Source of the DNA: Pseudomonas sp. MWU13-2105 | GTDB lineage: Bacteria > Pseudomonadota > Gammaproteobacteria > Pseudomonadales > Pseudomonadaceae | Assembly (NCBI RefSeq): GCF_023242315.1 | Contig: NZ_JALLIY010000012.1 | Coordinates: 1-64,000 of the forward strand | Direction: 5' to 3' | Length of the DNA: 64,000 nucleotides | In this document: one piece after another, positions 1 through 8,400 of the stretch | How the letters are laid out: every line of letters begins with the position of its first letter | Numbering within the stretch: the first letter of the stretch is position 1 | The notes under the pieces: generated by a model | Databases searched by the model: none | Told to the model about the DNA's origin: nothing | Seen by the model: the letters and a program-made list of their open reading frames with translations, nothing else | Translations under genes and position numbers: made by a program

Positions 1-1
1 A

Positions 2-76
2 ATCTTCCAGGTCGCCGATTACGGCCTGGTGGCGGACTTGTTCGAAGCTATCCCCGAAATGGCCGCCCTGGCCTGA
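2..76 (+). CDS. etfA: Electron transfer flavoprotein alpha subunit, C-terminal end (partial)
   Basis: Only the last 24 codons are in the window. They read IFQVADYGLVADLFEAIPEM and a few further residues before TGA. This matches the well-known C-terminus of ETF alpha, where the QVADYGLVGDLF-type stretch lies next to the FAD site. ETF accepts electrons from acyl-CoA dehydrogenases and passes them to ETF-ubiquinone oxidoreductase. The gene enters from the left edge and ends 25 bases before the hydratase gene, so it probably belongs to the same transcript. Placement next to acyl-CoA metabolism genes fits. Identification rests on a short stretch, but the stretch is characteristic. Confidence 0.75.
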   Translation: MFQVADYGLVADLFEAIPEMAALA

Positions 77-101
77 TCAACGACCGACAGGAGCAATGTG
101 T

Positions 102-944
102 ATGAACAATATCGATTTTTCGGCCTGGATCGGCCGTCGTCAGGAAAGTCAGGATCAGATCAGCTTCAACTTGGTCAAACGAATAGCCGCGACCTTGGGC
201 GAAGAGGTTCCCCTACCAGGCGAACCGCTGCCGCCCTTGTGGCACTGGGCGTTCTTCCAGGAACCGGTTGTCGCCGGCGAACTGGGCCCTGACGGCCATC
301 CGGCGCTCGGTGGTTTCTTGCCGCCGGCCCATAACCGTAATCGCATGTGGGCGGGTAGCCGACTGGAGTTTTCCCAGCCATTACTGGTAGAGGCCAAGGT
401 GTCTTGCATCTCGACCATCACCCATGTTGAAGAAAAACACGGGCGTACCGGTTCCTTGCTGTTTGTCACCGTACGCCATGAGTATTTCCAGAACGGCCAG
501 CGCGCCCTGCAGGATGAACAGGACATCGTCTACCGGGAACCCTCGCCGCCCAAGCTCAGCGGCACCGAAGCGCTGCCCGAAGGGCAATGGCAGGAACCGG
601 TCGAGCCCTCCCCGACCTTGCTGTTCCGCTACTCCGCGGTCACCTTCAATGGCCACCGCATTCACTATGACTGGCCTTACGTCACAGAGACTGAAGGTTA
701 TCCGGGCCTGGTGGTGCACGGTCCGTTGATCGCTACCCTGAACTTGCGCGCCTTTACCCGAGCGCACCCGACCGCGCGCTTGAAGCGCTTCACCTTCCGT
801 GGCGTCCGACCATTGATTTCACCACAACCTTTCGAGGTAGGTGGTCGTCTGATCGACAGCGGCAAGGCGCAAGTCTGGGCAGGCAATCAGGGCGGCACCG
901 CACAGATCGGAGAAATCGAGTTCAGCGAGGGAGAAGCAACATGA
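102..944 (+). CDS. HTD2-family MaoC-like hydratase (mesaconyl-C4/itaconyl-CoA hydratase type)
   Basis: About 280 residues with two hot-dog halves. The N-terminal half (about 1-140) has the PLWHWAFF and PPAHNRNRMWAGSRLEF stretches of FAS1-like dehydratases. The C-terminal half carries FNGHRIHYDWPY near residues 180-195 and GLVVHGPLIATL, typical of the catalytic half. The family hydrates short dicarboxylic acyl-CoAs such as mesaconyl-C4-CoA and itaconyl-CoA. I chose ATG 102 because AGGAG (89-93) sits 8 bases upstream; ATG 96 is only 2 bases from it. The stop overlaps the next start (ATGA), so the hydratase and CitE-type lyase are translationally coupled, as in itaconate-type pathways where hydration yields a citramalyl-type CoA that the lyase splits. 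The exact substrate is not provable here, and a role in late steroid C/D-ring degradation is possible. Confidence 0.8.
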   Translation: MNNIDFSAWIGRRQESQDQISFNLVKRIAATLGEEVPLPGEPLPPLWHWAFFQEPVVAGELGPDGHPALGGFLPPAHNRNRMWAGSRLEFSQPLLVEAKVSCISTITHVEEKHGRTGSLLFVTVRHEYFQNGQRALQDEQDIVYREPSPPKLSGTEALPEGQWQEPVEPSPTLLFRYSAVTFNGHRIHYDWPYVTETEGYPGLVVHGPLIATLNLRAFTRAHPTARLKRFTFRGVRPLISPQPFEVGGRLIDSGKAQVWAGNQGGTAQIGEIEFSEGEAT

Positions 945-1756
945 GTACGTCGATTGTCCGCTCCGCCCTGTTTGTGCCGGCCACACGCCCAGAACGCATC
1001 CCCAAAGCCATCGCCAGCGGCGCGGACCGGGTCATTGTCGATCTGGAGGATGCCGTGCAGGAAACCCTCAAGGAACAGGCCAGAGACAACCTCGAACGAT
1101 TTCTGAGCGACACCCCTGAAGTACGGATTCTGGTTCGTGTGAATGCCCCGGGGCACTGGGCACACGCTGCGGATCTGGACCTGTGCCGACGCCATGCCGG
1201 CGTAATCGGAATCTTGCTGCCCAAAGCCGAAAATGCGACACAAGTGCTGACTGCCGGGAGAACCGGGAAGCCGATCTGGCCCATTATCGAGAGTGCCAAG
1301 GGTTTGGCTGCACTCCAGGAGATCGCCGGAACCCAGGGTATTGAGCGCCTGTCATTCGGCAGCCTCGACCTGGGCCTGGACCTGAACCTGAGCACCGGCA
1401 GCCCTGCCGCCGAAGAGTTTCTCAGCCATGCCCGCTATGCCGTGCTGCTCAGCACTCGGGTTGCCGGACTCGCACCGGCACTGGACGGCGTATTTCCGTC
1501 CATCGAGGACACTGCGGGGCTGCACGGCGCCGTCCAATTTGCCCGAGACATGGGCTTCGGGGGAGCGCTGTGTATCCATCCAAGACAAGTGACGATCATT
1601 CATCAGGCGCTAAAACCCGCACCTGATGAGTTGATCTGGGCGCAACGCATCATGGAAGCGGCCGGCCCAGGTGAAGGCGTCTTCGTGCTGGATGGGCAAA
1701 TGGTCGATGCGCCGGTCATAGGTCGTGCGCAAGCCATTCTGGCGCTTGCGAGCTGA
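941..1756 (+). CDS. CitE-like HpcH/HpaI-family acyl-CoA lyase
   Basis: 271 residues. CitE/malyl-CoA lyase landmarks are visible: FVPATRPERIPKA at the N-terminus (phosphate/CoA loop), VIVDLEDAV near 30-40 (metal-binding acid), RVNAPG, PIIESAKGL, SFGSLDLGLDL (second acidic ligand region) and CIHPRQV near 210. These enzymes cleave beta-hydroxy-acyl-CoAs such as citramalyl-CoA to acetyl-CoA and an oxoacid, using a TIM barrel and Mg2+. The start overlaps the upstream hydratase stop by 4 bases and GAGGGAGAA precedes it. The pairing suggests sequential hydration and lysis of one substrate. A second CitE-like gene lies at 44257. Confidence 0.82.
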   Translation: MSTSIVRSALFVPATRPERIPKAIASGADRVIVDLEDAVQETLKEQARDNLERFLSDTPEVRILVRVNAPGHWAHAADLDLCRRHAGVIGILLPKAENATQVLTAGRTGKPIWPIIESAKGLAALQEIAGTQGIERLSFGSLDLGLDLNLSTGSPAAEEFLSHARYAVLLSTRVAGLAPALDGVFPSIEDTAGLHGAVQFARDMGFGGALCIHPRQVTIIHQALKPAPDELIWAQRIMEAAGPGEGVFVLDGQMVDAPVIGRAQAILALAS

Positions 1757-1829
1757 TCCAATGGCGGCACCATGACTAACGAAAACTGACAGCGTCTAAT
1801 CTATAGGTCCAGCGTATAGCACTCATCTG

Positions 1830-2027
1830 CTATTCAGAATATACCGGATGAAGGCCATCTGAAACAATCGTCCAACAGAACCCCATTACAAGCACAATAA
1901 CGTGAACGACAAGTCCTATCAGCCACCCAAGATAGTGATTTTCCCAACGCGCGGGGGTGTTGATAAAAAACCGGGCCATACCTGTTAGCGCAGCAGCAAC
2001 AAACCCAAGCGCCAAAGTACTCCTCAT
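1830..2027 (-). CDS. Small hypothetical membrane protein
   Basis: 65 residues with two hydrophobic stretches: LALGFVAAALTGMARFF at the N-terminus and YLGWLIGLVVHVIVLVMGF in the middle. A two-helix inner-membrane protein is plausible. It lies alone on the minus strand between CitE (+) and the binding-protein gene (+). A weak GGCAGG precedes the ATG by about 6-9 bases. No family was recognised. It could be a chance ORF, but its membrane profile and placement in an otherwise empty gap make it worth keeping. The rest of 1757-2137 shows nothing recognisable. Confidence 0.35.
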   Translation of the reverse strand: MRSTLALGFVAAALTGMARFFINTPARWENHYLGWLIGLVVHVIVLVMGFCWTIVSDGLHPVYSE

Positions 2028-2137
2028 TGAAAGCCTGCCAGCGTTAAATCAACATTCGCGAAGCTCGGTGTCATCTAACGCCGAGCGGGCAAAGGCCTGG
2101 GTCAGACAAAGACCTGACGAAACAATCTGAGGTGTTC

Positions 2138-3046
2138 ATGATGTGGATTATCCCAAGACTACTGAGTGGTGCGATTGCCGCGACTCTTATATGTCCAACG
2201 CTAATGGCCACGGAGCTCACCGGTACCCTTCAAAAAATCAAGGAGTCCGGCATCATCATCTTGGGTTACCGCTACTCATCTATTCCTTTCTCCTACATCG
2301 CTGATGCCTCGGGCACTCCTATCGGTTACTCTCAGGACATTCAGTTAAAAATCGTGGAGGCACTCAGAAAAGAGCTAAACTTACCCACCCTTAACATAAA
2401 ATACAATCAAATCACCTCCCAAACCCGTATTCCACTCATACAGAACGGCAGCGTGGACTTAGAGTGCGGTTCAACCACGAATAATGCCGAGCGCGGACAA
2501 CTTCTTGACTTCTCGGTTGGCATCTTCGCAATCAGCACACGCCTTTTAACCAAGAAGTACTCGCCCTATAAAGACTTCGCAGATCTGAAAATCGAAAATG
2601 TAGTGACCACGGCAGGTAGCACTTCAGAACGGTTGCTAAAAGCCATGAATGCCAAGCAGCAAATGGGCATGAATGTCATTTCAGGCAAAGATATTGGTGA
2701 ATCCTATCAGATACTTGAGAGTGGACGCGCCGTGGCTTTCATGCTAGACGATGCCCAGCTTGCGGGAGAGATGGCGAAGGCAGAAAAACCAGACGATTGG
2801 ACCATGACCGGTACCCCGCAATCCAATGAGATCTACGGCTGTATGATGCGCAAAGGCGAGCCTGCATTCAAGAAAGTGGTGGATGACACTATCAAAGCAA
2901 TCTTTTCATCGGGCGAAATCAAATCGCTCTACGATAAGTGGTTCAATCAACCAATCCCGCCAAAGGGGTTGAATCTAAAGTTTCCAATGAGCCCAATCTT
3001 TAAAGAAATAATTACAAACCCCACTGACAAGCCCATTTCTGACTAA
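2138..3046 (+). CDS. Periplasmic amino-acid-type solute-binding protein (PBP family 3)
   Basis: About 302 residues with an N-terminal signal-like hydrophobic segment ending near LMATELTG. The mature part begins with GTLQKIKESGIIILGYRYSSIPFSY, followed by DIQLKIVEAL, the classic opening of GltI/family-3 binding proteins. VDLECGSTTNNAERGQLLDFS is the hinge/ligand motif of glutamate/aspartate-type binders. It probably captures an anionic small molecule in the periplasm. No permease or ATPase gene is adjacent, so it is an orphan here. TGAGG (2128-2132) precedes ATG 2138 and ATG 2141; either could be used. The gene is visibly more AT-rich than its neighbours, suggesting a different origin. It converges on the steroid operon with a 39-base gap. 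Confidence 0.8.
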   Translation: MMWIIPRLLSGAIAATLICPTLMATELTGTLQKIKESGIIILGYRYSSIPFSYIADASGTPIGYSQDIQLKIVEALRKELNLPTLNIKYNQITSQTRIPLIQNGSVDLECGSTTNNAERGQLLDFSVGIFAISTRLLTKKYSPYKDFADLKIENVVTTAGSTSERLLKAMNAKQQMGMNVISGKDIGESYQILESGRAVAFMLDDAQLAGEMAKAEKPDDWTMTGTPQSNEIYGCMMRKGEPAFKKVVDDTIKAIFSSGEIKSLYDKWFNQPIPPKGLNLKFPMSPIFKEIITNPTDKPISD

Positions 3047-3085
3047 ACGCTCCAAACCGCTACCATCTGCCTCAACGTCTTGGTA

Positions 3086-4864
3086 TCACCGACTGACGTG
3101 CCAGGCCGCGCGACGCCCGGAAAAGACACAGTCCGCAGCGGAGAGCCCGCTCACATAAAGATTGGACGGTAGACCAATGGCCGTTCTGCCGGCGGCATAC
3201 AGCCCACTGATCACCGAACCATCCTCACGCAGCACCTGGCCGGTATCTTCAGCAACCCGCAGCCCTCCCACGGACATCGCAGGACAAGGAAACATCTTGC
3301 TGCACTGTGATACATCCACCGCATAGAACGGCCCATTTCGCAGAGCATGGCACTCCAAAGGGCTCTTGCCGAATTCATCAGGTTCAAGGCCATCCGCGCC
3401 GCGGTTATAACGCGCGACCGCCTCCTGCAGTGCCTCGCTCGGCATGTTGAGTTTGCGCGCCAGCTTTTCGAGCGTTTGCCCTTTGCGGGACTGAAAGAAC
3501 AGTGCAAGCATCAGTGGAATGCGCATGAAGGGAAACAGATTATCGAGCACAGCCTCACGCCATGCACCTCGGTAAAGCGCTTGGTCGAGAATGATGTAGC
3601 CCTCTCCGGACTGATGCTCATTCATCGCCCAGCCGACGGCCGCCCCATACAGCTCTTCGTTGACATAACGGCGCCCCTGCGAGTTGACCAGGATACCCTT
3701 TGGCCACTGCGAGGGTGGATTGATAAATCGCCAACTGCTCATTCTGTCCATCAGTTGCGCAGCGCCCCCCACGCTCTGGCCCAAGCGGATACCGCTACCG
3801 TTATCGCCTCCCGGAGACCCCATGGCCATGCTTGCGACGTGCTTGGGAGCATAGTTTGCGACCATTTGCCGATTCCAGATAAACCCTCCGGCACTCAGGC
3901 AGACACCGCGCAGAGCACGAATACGACGCAGCACACCATGTTCGCGCTGCAGCGCTTCGGCCTGGCGCCAATAGTGCTGCGCTTTGCGCTCAAGTCGCGC
4001 GAAGCCCGGCATTGAGCTCGGCAGCTTTTGCAGGAGCCGACGCGCTTTTTCCTGGGCCTCGGCGTAGGCAATGGTTGAGGGTAAACCGGGCAACATACGA
4101 ATCACCGCCAGACCCAACACCTCACCGCTGGCCGCTACGATCAATCGACGGGCCTCAGTACGTGGCCAGAAATCGACCCCCAAAGTGGCGGCACGCGCCT
4201 GCAGAGGCTCGGTCAGGTGAATACCGAACCCGACCGACTGATTAGAGGGGGCGTGCCAGTACTTGTGCCCCCGTGGCGCCGGTTTGGCTTGAGCGGCATA
4301 AACGGCAGCCAACGCGCTGTCAGAGTGATAGAGGAAATAACCCGCTGGCGGGTAGAAGGTTTTCTTCGGGTAGTAGGCACTGTCAAAACGTACGCCATGG
4401 CTGACCAACCAATCAAGGTCGGCCGAACTTCCCTCGCAGTAGCGCTGCAATGTCTGCGCACTGACAACGTCCTGAGTCTCCAGTCGAAGATACTTGAACA
4501 TCTCCTCCACCGTGTCTTCAACGCCGGCCTGGCGCTGCACCGAGGTACCGCCGCCGGCATAGAAAATACCGCCATTCATTGCCGTCGCACCGCCCCCGGC
4601 GAAGGCATCCACAGCGAGCACGCTCAAGCCACGCTCTGCCGCTTGAAGCGCCGCACTCACTCCTGCACCGCCATAACCGACAACCGCAAAATCCGTGGTG
4701 GCATCCCACTCCAGGTCATCAGCCCCCTCTACCCGCTCAGGCGATTCGACCCTGCTGTACCAATGCGCTGACGCTGGACCAAACTCAGATTGCATACCGA
4801 ACCCCATGGAACTGAATGGACTGCCCAAGCGATTACGCCGCCTTGCAGCGGCGTAATTCCCCAT
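3086..4864 (-). CDS. FAD-dependent 3-ketosteroid dehydrogenase, probably delta4(5alpha)-type
   Basis: 592 residues from ATG 4864. The FAD dinucleotide motif VVGYGGAGVSAALQAAERG lies near residue 60, followed by VDAFAGGGATAMNGG and IFYAGGGTSVQ. The C-terminus has NLYVSGLSAADCVFSGRRA. The YxGGGT stretch and this C-terminus resemble 3-oxosteroid 4-dehydrogenases (Kst4D/TesI) more than delta1-dehydrogenases, whose signature is SGGGIWIPNN (see 21311). It would introduce a double bond into ring A of 5alpha (or 5beta) 3-ketosteroids. Position: last gene of the ring-degradation operon, start 4 bases after the kshA stop. Alternative starts at 4807 and 4795 have weaker context and would remove a poorly conserved N-terminus. 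Specificity (delta4 versus delta1) is inferred. Confidence 0.8.
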   Translation of the reverse strand: MGNYAAARRRNRLGSPFSSMGFGMQSEFGPASAHWYSRVESPERVEGADDLEWDATTDFAVVGYGGAGVSAALQAAERGLSVLAVDAFAGGGATAMNGGIFYAGGGTSVQRQAGVEDTVEEMFKYLRLETQDVVSAQTLQRYCEGSSADLDWLVSHGVRFDSAYYPKKTFYPPAGYFLYHSDSALAAVYAAQAKPAPRGHKYWHAPSNQSVGFGIHLTEPLQARAATLGVDFWPRTEARRLIVAASGEVLGLAVIRMLPGLPSTIAYAEAQEKARRLLQKLPSSMPGFARLERKAQHYWRQAEALQREHGVLRRIRALRGVCLSAGGFIWNRQMVANYAPKHVASMAMGSPGGDNGSGIRLGQSVGGAAQLMDRMSSWRFINPPSQWPKGILVNSQGRRYVNEELYGAAVGWAMNEHQSGEGYIILDQALYRGAWREAVLDNLFPFMRIPLMLALFFQSRKGQTLEKLARKLNMPSEALQEAVARYNRGADGLEPDEFGKSPLECHALRNGPFYAVDVSQCSKMFPCPAMSVGGLRVAEDTGQVLREDGSVISGLYAAGRTAIGLPSNLYVSGLSAADCVFSGRRAAWHVSR

Positions 4865-4868
4865 GGCC

Positions 4869-6065
4869 TCAAGAAGCGTTAAGCGCCGCTTGCCGCGCCT
4901 CTTCAGCGATCTTCTCCGACGCTTGCTGATCCCAAATCGGCAGTGCATGACGGGTGTCGGTTTCAGCCTCGAAGCGGTTGACCATTTCTGCTTTGACGTC
5001 CGCCACGTCGACGAAGAACTGCTGGTACCAACGACGCAGTTGGTACAGCGGCCCGTCGCTGTCACACAGCAGTGGATTGTCGATACGGGCCTTGGTTTTC
5101 CAGATATGCACGTCCTGTAGCGTGCCATAACGCAACATCTGTGCAACAGACGAGGCCCGGGCGGCATTTTGCTCGGCACTAAGCGCTGGATTGCTGAGGG
5201 TGATAAACCCCATGTGCAGCACAAACTTGTTCGCGTGCACCGGGTAATGGGCAAGAATTTCGTAAGACTCCACCGGGTCCCCCCCCGGGAAGTTGGACAT
5301 CAACCGGGACACGAGATAAGACGGGCCGTGGTAGGTCGTCTCACCGCGCGAGTAGCCATCCAGCTCACGCAGGTCACCGGTATACACGGCATCCTTTTGA
5401 TAAGTGGGTACATCCGGCTGCGGCCCCATCTCCAGATACTGAGTCGCGAAGTGCCGCTCAAAGACATTTTTGAAATAGGTACTCGCAGCCCCCCTACCTT
5501 CACCGTGCACATAGAAAAAATGAGCGACGTCCACCAGGTTGTCGACCAACTCGCGACTGTTGGTATCGACCTCGTGGATCGACCAGTCCCAGTCACTCCA
5601 CTCCGCGCTGAACGCCCCCTCCAGACGCGGGATGATCACATCCGACGGTGGCGGATTACCCTCTGGGTCATGCCAGACAAACAGTTGCCGGTTCTCCTCG
5701 CAGGTTATGAAGCTCTGCGTCCGCGCGCGCGCCGGCACCCGCTTGGCATAAGGAATGGCCGCGCACTTACCATCGCCGGCCCAACGCCAGTCGTGGAAAG
5801 GACAAGCAATATTGTCCCCCTTGACCGTGCCTTCACCGAGGTTCCCACCCAGATGCGGGCAAAAGGCATTGAGGACATTGAGCTTCTTGCTGTGCTCACC
5901 CTCGAATACCACCAGTTGGGTACCGAACGCTTCAAGGGTATGCGGCTTGCCGTCCCTGAAACGCTCGCTCAGTCCCAGGCAATGCCAACCGCGGGCGAAT
6001 CGCTCACATTGGTCGCTGACAATGATGTGGGCTTTCTCAGCCGAACTATGGGTCAGGTCACTCAT
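4869..6065 (-). CDS. kshA: 3-ketosteroid 9alpha-hydroxylase, Rieske oxygenase component
   Basis: 398 residues. The Rieske cluster ligands are C69-P-H71 and C88-P-F-H91, the latter in the KshA-like context IACPFHDWRWAGDGKC. The mononuclear iron site reads DNLVDVAHFFYVH, with H182 and H187. GWHCLGL, VEAFG-like and VWHDPEGNPPP stretches are also typical of KshA. KshA with KshB hydroxylates C9 of androstadienedione-type steroids, which causes ring B to open spontaneously into the phenolic secosteroid 3-HSA. ATG 6065 was chosen over the longer reading frame because TGGAGG precedes it by 6 bases. It sits between hsaA and the kst4D-like gene, so B-ring opening and A-ring cleavage are encoded together. 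Confidence 0.93.
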   Translation of the reverse strand: MSDLTHSSAEKAHIIVSDQCERFARGWHCLGLSERFRDGKPHTLEAFGTQLVVFEGEHSKKLNVLNAFCPHLGGNLGEGTVKGDNIACPFHDWRWAGDGKCAAIPYAKRVPARARTQSFITCEENRQLFVWHDPEGNPPPSDVIIPRLEGAFSAEWSDWDWSIHEVDTNSRELVDNLVDVAHFFYVHGEGRGAASTYFKNVFERHFATQYLEMGPQPDVPTYQKDAVYTGDLRELDGYSRGETTYHGPSYLVSRLMSNFPGGDPVESYEILAHYPVHANKFVLHMGFITLSNPALSAEQNAARASSVAQMLRYGTLQDVHIWKTKARIDNPLLCDSDGPLYQLRRWYQQFFVDVADVKAEMVNRFEAETDTRHALPIWDQQASEKIAEEARQAALNAS

Positions 6066-6143
6066 ATAAACCTCCACTCTTTTTATTGTTCTCAGGCTAA
6101 AGATCGTGAATGTCGTCAACACTCCGGTCTTCACGACATCGCA

Positions 6144-7346
6144 CTACAGGAAGTAGTCCTGGCTAGGTTGCCCCAGTTGGACCTTCGCCCAGTTCGTGCC
6201 GAACATCTGGAACTGGTTGGCGGCATGCTGGCGGCCGACATTGATATCTGCCAGGAAGCGCCCATAAGGATTGTGGGTATAGACCGCCGCCCCACCCGCC
6301 GCCTTGAACAGACGAGAGGCCAGATGCGAGATGCGCTCCGGCGGAAAGCTGGCCTGGAAGCGATACTTGACTCGCTCCTCTATTGGCGGAGTCTCTCCAC
6401 GGCCGGCGTAGCCTTCCAGGACCTCGAAATTGCGCTTGAGGATGAGTGTCAGTTCATCGATCGCATTAGCCGCCTCGGCGACCACCAGTTGAGCGACCGA
6501 ATCGTCACTGGTCTTGGCGCCGACTACGTTGACCCTCACCTTGGCCGTGTCCAAGAAGCAATCGAGCATGCCGCGCAACGCGCCGATGGCCGCCGTGGAC
6601 ACTGCCCGACTGAACACCTGGCCGAACGGCATGCGGTATAACGGCGAGGTGTTCCATTGGTTACCCGGGCTGTTACAGGTAAATCCGTCGATCATCTTGT
6701 GCGTACGGTGCTCCGGTACGAACGCATCTTTGATGACGATGTCCTTGCTGCCCGTGCCCTTTAGGCCGGCTGTATGCCAGGTATCAACGATTTCGTAATC
6801 CTGGCGCGGGATCAGCCAGGTCCGGGCATCGATTGGCTGCCCCTCAGGCTGCTCGACGAAACCGCCGAGAAACACCCAGTCACAATGGTCGCAGCCACTG
6901 GAGTAACCCCAACGCCCACTGAACAAGTAGCCGCCCTCCACAGGCTTGGCACGCCCGCTGGGCATATAGGACGACGACACCAACGTGGAGTCATCCTGGC
7001 CCCATACCTCCTGGGCCGCGCGATCATCGAACAGCGCCATCTGCCAGGCATGTACCGCCACCACCGAATACACCCAACCGACCGACATATCGCCCTCGGC
7101 GAGCGCCATCACCACCTCGTAGAACACGTTGGGGCTCATCTCGTAGCCGCCATAGCGCTTGGGTTGCAGGATGCGGAACAGGCCCGCGGCCTGAAGGTCG
7201 GCGATGGTTTCTTCTGGCAGGCTTCGACGCTCGTCGCCCAACACCGCGCGTTGGCGCAACACCGGGATCATGGCCTTGGCCCGGTCTATCAGTTCTTCGC
7301 GACTCGGGATATCCATCGCACGCTGTTTCATCTCGACTGTTTGCAT
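6144..7346 (-). CDS. hsaA: 3-HSA hydroxylase, flavin-dependent monooxygenase component
   Basis: 400 residues with the acyl-CoA-dehydrogenase fold used by two-component flavin monooxygenases. Landmarks: GLFRILQPKRYGGYEMSP near 50-70, GDMSVGWVYSVVAVHAWQ near 95-110, SGRWGYSSGCDHCDWVFLG near 145-165 and GGAAVYTHNPYGRFLADINVGRQHA near the C-terminus. HsaA uses reduced flavin supplied by HsaB to hydroxylate the phenolic secosteroid 3-HSA to the catechol 3,4-DHSA. Start ATG 7346 has GGAAGA upstream. Downstream is kshA (79-base gap). Upstream, in the 114-base gap to hsaC, lies a copy of the shared regulatory motif (7430-7449), so hsaA may have its own promoter inside the operon. The reductase HsaB is 31 kb away at 38858. 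Confidence 0.9.
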   Translation of the reverse strand: MQTVEMKQRAMDIPSREELIDRAKAMIPVLRQRAVLGDERRSLPEETIADLQAAGLFRILQPKRYGGYEMSPNVFYEVVMALAEGDMSVGWVYSVVAVHAWQMALFDDRAAQEVWGQDDSTLVSSSYMPSGRAKPVEGGYLFSGRWGYSSGCDHCDWVFLGGFVEQPEGQPIDARTWLIPRQDYEIVDTWHTAGLKGTGSKDIVIKDAFVPEHRTHKMIDGFTCNSPGNQWNTSPLYRMPFGQVFSRAVSTAAIGALRGMLDCFLDTAKVRVNVVGAKTSDDSVAQLVVAEAANAIDELTLILKRNFEVLEGYAGRGETPPIEERVKYRFQASFPPERISHLASRLFKAAGGAAVYTHNPYGRFLADINVGRQHAANQFQMFGTNWAKVQLGQPSQDYFL

Positions 7347-7429
7347 GGTCTTTGTCTTCCGAAAGAGTGAACCCAATTTTTCGCCCATCACTGCCCACCC
7401 ACGTATCATCACCAACGACGGCAGGTGGC

Positions 7430-7449
7430 GCGCCGTCCATCAGGACTAG
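7430..7449 (+). promoter_or_regulatory. Steroid-regulon motif copy upstream of hsaA
   Basis: The sequence GCGCCGTCCATCAGGACTAG matches the consensus RCATCGYCCGNNTGGACTAG at most defined positions, including all of GGACTAG. It lies 84 bases upstream of the hsaA start, in the gap after hsaC. Its orientation relative to the gene is the same as in the seven other copies. Function as an operator is inferred. Confidence 0.5.
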
Positions 7450-7460
7450 GCACGCGTGGA

Positions 7461-8348
7461 TCAATGCGCGGGGGGAGCAGCCCATTGATGACCCCAGTGA
7501 CTGCCACGGGTTGTCTCGAAAACCGAGTGGTCGTTATCCCAGTCCTTGACCAGGCCGCCACAGCCGAACTCAAGGGCGAAACCGCCGGGAGTCCACACGT
7601 AGAACGACACCATTTCGTCATTGACGTGGCGTCCAAGGCTGCTGGCCAAGGGCACGTTATGAGCGGCGATACGGTCCAGTGCGCGTCCGACATCGTCGAT
7701 ACCCGGCACTTCCAGCATGATGTGCACGCAACCGCTGGGCTGAGGCATTTCAGCCAGCGCCAGGCTGTGCTGGCGTGGATTGCAATGCATGAAATAGATG
7801 CGCGCACGATGCTCCGCAGACAGCTGGGCGTGAAGCATGTCGGAAAGCCCGAAGCCACACACATCACGCCAGAAACGGAATGAGGCATCGAAATTCATCG
7901 AAGGCAAAACCACGTGTCCCATCCCCATATTGCCCGTGACAAAACGCGCCACCCCGATGGGCGAGACAAACGGAGCGAAGTCGGAAATGGGGCCCCACGT
8001 CACTTCCTGCCGGTTACCTGATGGGTCCACGAAAGAAAACAACCCTGTCACCTGCCGCAACTGTCGGTCCAACGCCGATGACTCGATGATCTCGACACCC
8101 GCGCCGGAAACGATCTGTCTTACAGCAAGAAAATGCTCTTGCGAAACAACTTCCCATCCCGAGGCATACAACCCGTCGCGCGCACCAGGCACGACCAGAA
8201 TCCTGTAGTGGCGACTATCCGCTTTCAGGTAAATCGCCCCATCCTGCGCAGGTAACTCCGCCAGGCCGATGATCTGTGTAGCAAAAAATCGCCACTTCTC
8301 GATATCCGTGGACTCAACCACCACATACGCCAATTGATTGATGCTCAT
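7461..8348 (-). CDS. hsaC: 3,4-DHSA extradiol dioxygenase (type I, iron)
   Basis: 295 residues, two vicinal-oxygen-chelate domains. Iron ligands are predicted at H145 (GMGHVVLPSMNFDASFRFW), H209 (GCVHIMLEVPGIDDV) and E260 (GGFALEFGCGG), close to the ligand positions of characterised HsaC. It performs meta-cleavage of the catecholic A ring of 3,4-DHSA to 4,9-DSHA. GAGGAG lies 6 bases before ATG 8348; the in-frame start 18 bases further upstream has no comparable site. It lies between kshB (52-base gap) and hsaA. Length, ligands and neighbours agree, so the steroid-specific assignment is strong compared with a generic catechol dioxygenase. Confidence 0.92.
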   Translation of the reverse strand: MSINQLAYVVVESTDIEKWRFFATQIIGLAELPAQDGAIYLKADSRHYRILVVPGARDGLYASGWEVVSQEHFLAVRQIVSGAGVEIIESSALDRQLRQVTGLFSFVDPSGNRQEVTWGPISDFAPFVSPIGVARFVTGNMGMGHVVLPSMNFDASFRFWRDVCGFGLSDMLHAQLSAEHRARIYFMHCNPRQHSLALAEMPQPSGCVHIMLEVPGIDDVGRALDRIAAHNVPLASSLGRHVNDEMVSFYVWTPGGFALEFGCGGLVKDWDNDHSVFETTRGSHWGHQWAAPPAH

Positions 8349-8400
8349 CACTCGCTCCTCATGCAATTTCTTGTTTTAAACACAGTCGACAACAGTGCCC

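Noticed and set aside
5169-6641. 490-codon plus-strand ORF
   Set aside because: It lies antisense across kshA and the end of hsaA, both strongly supported. High-GC genes often leave long open antisense frames. No domain or RBS.
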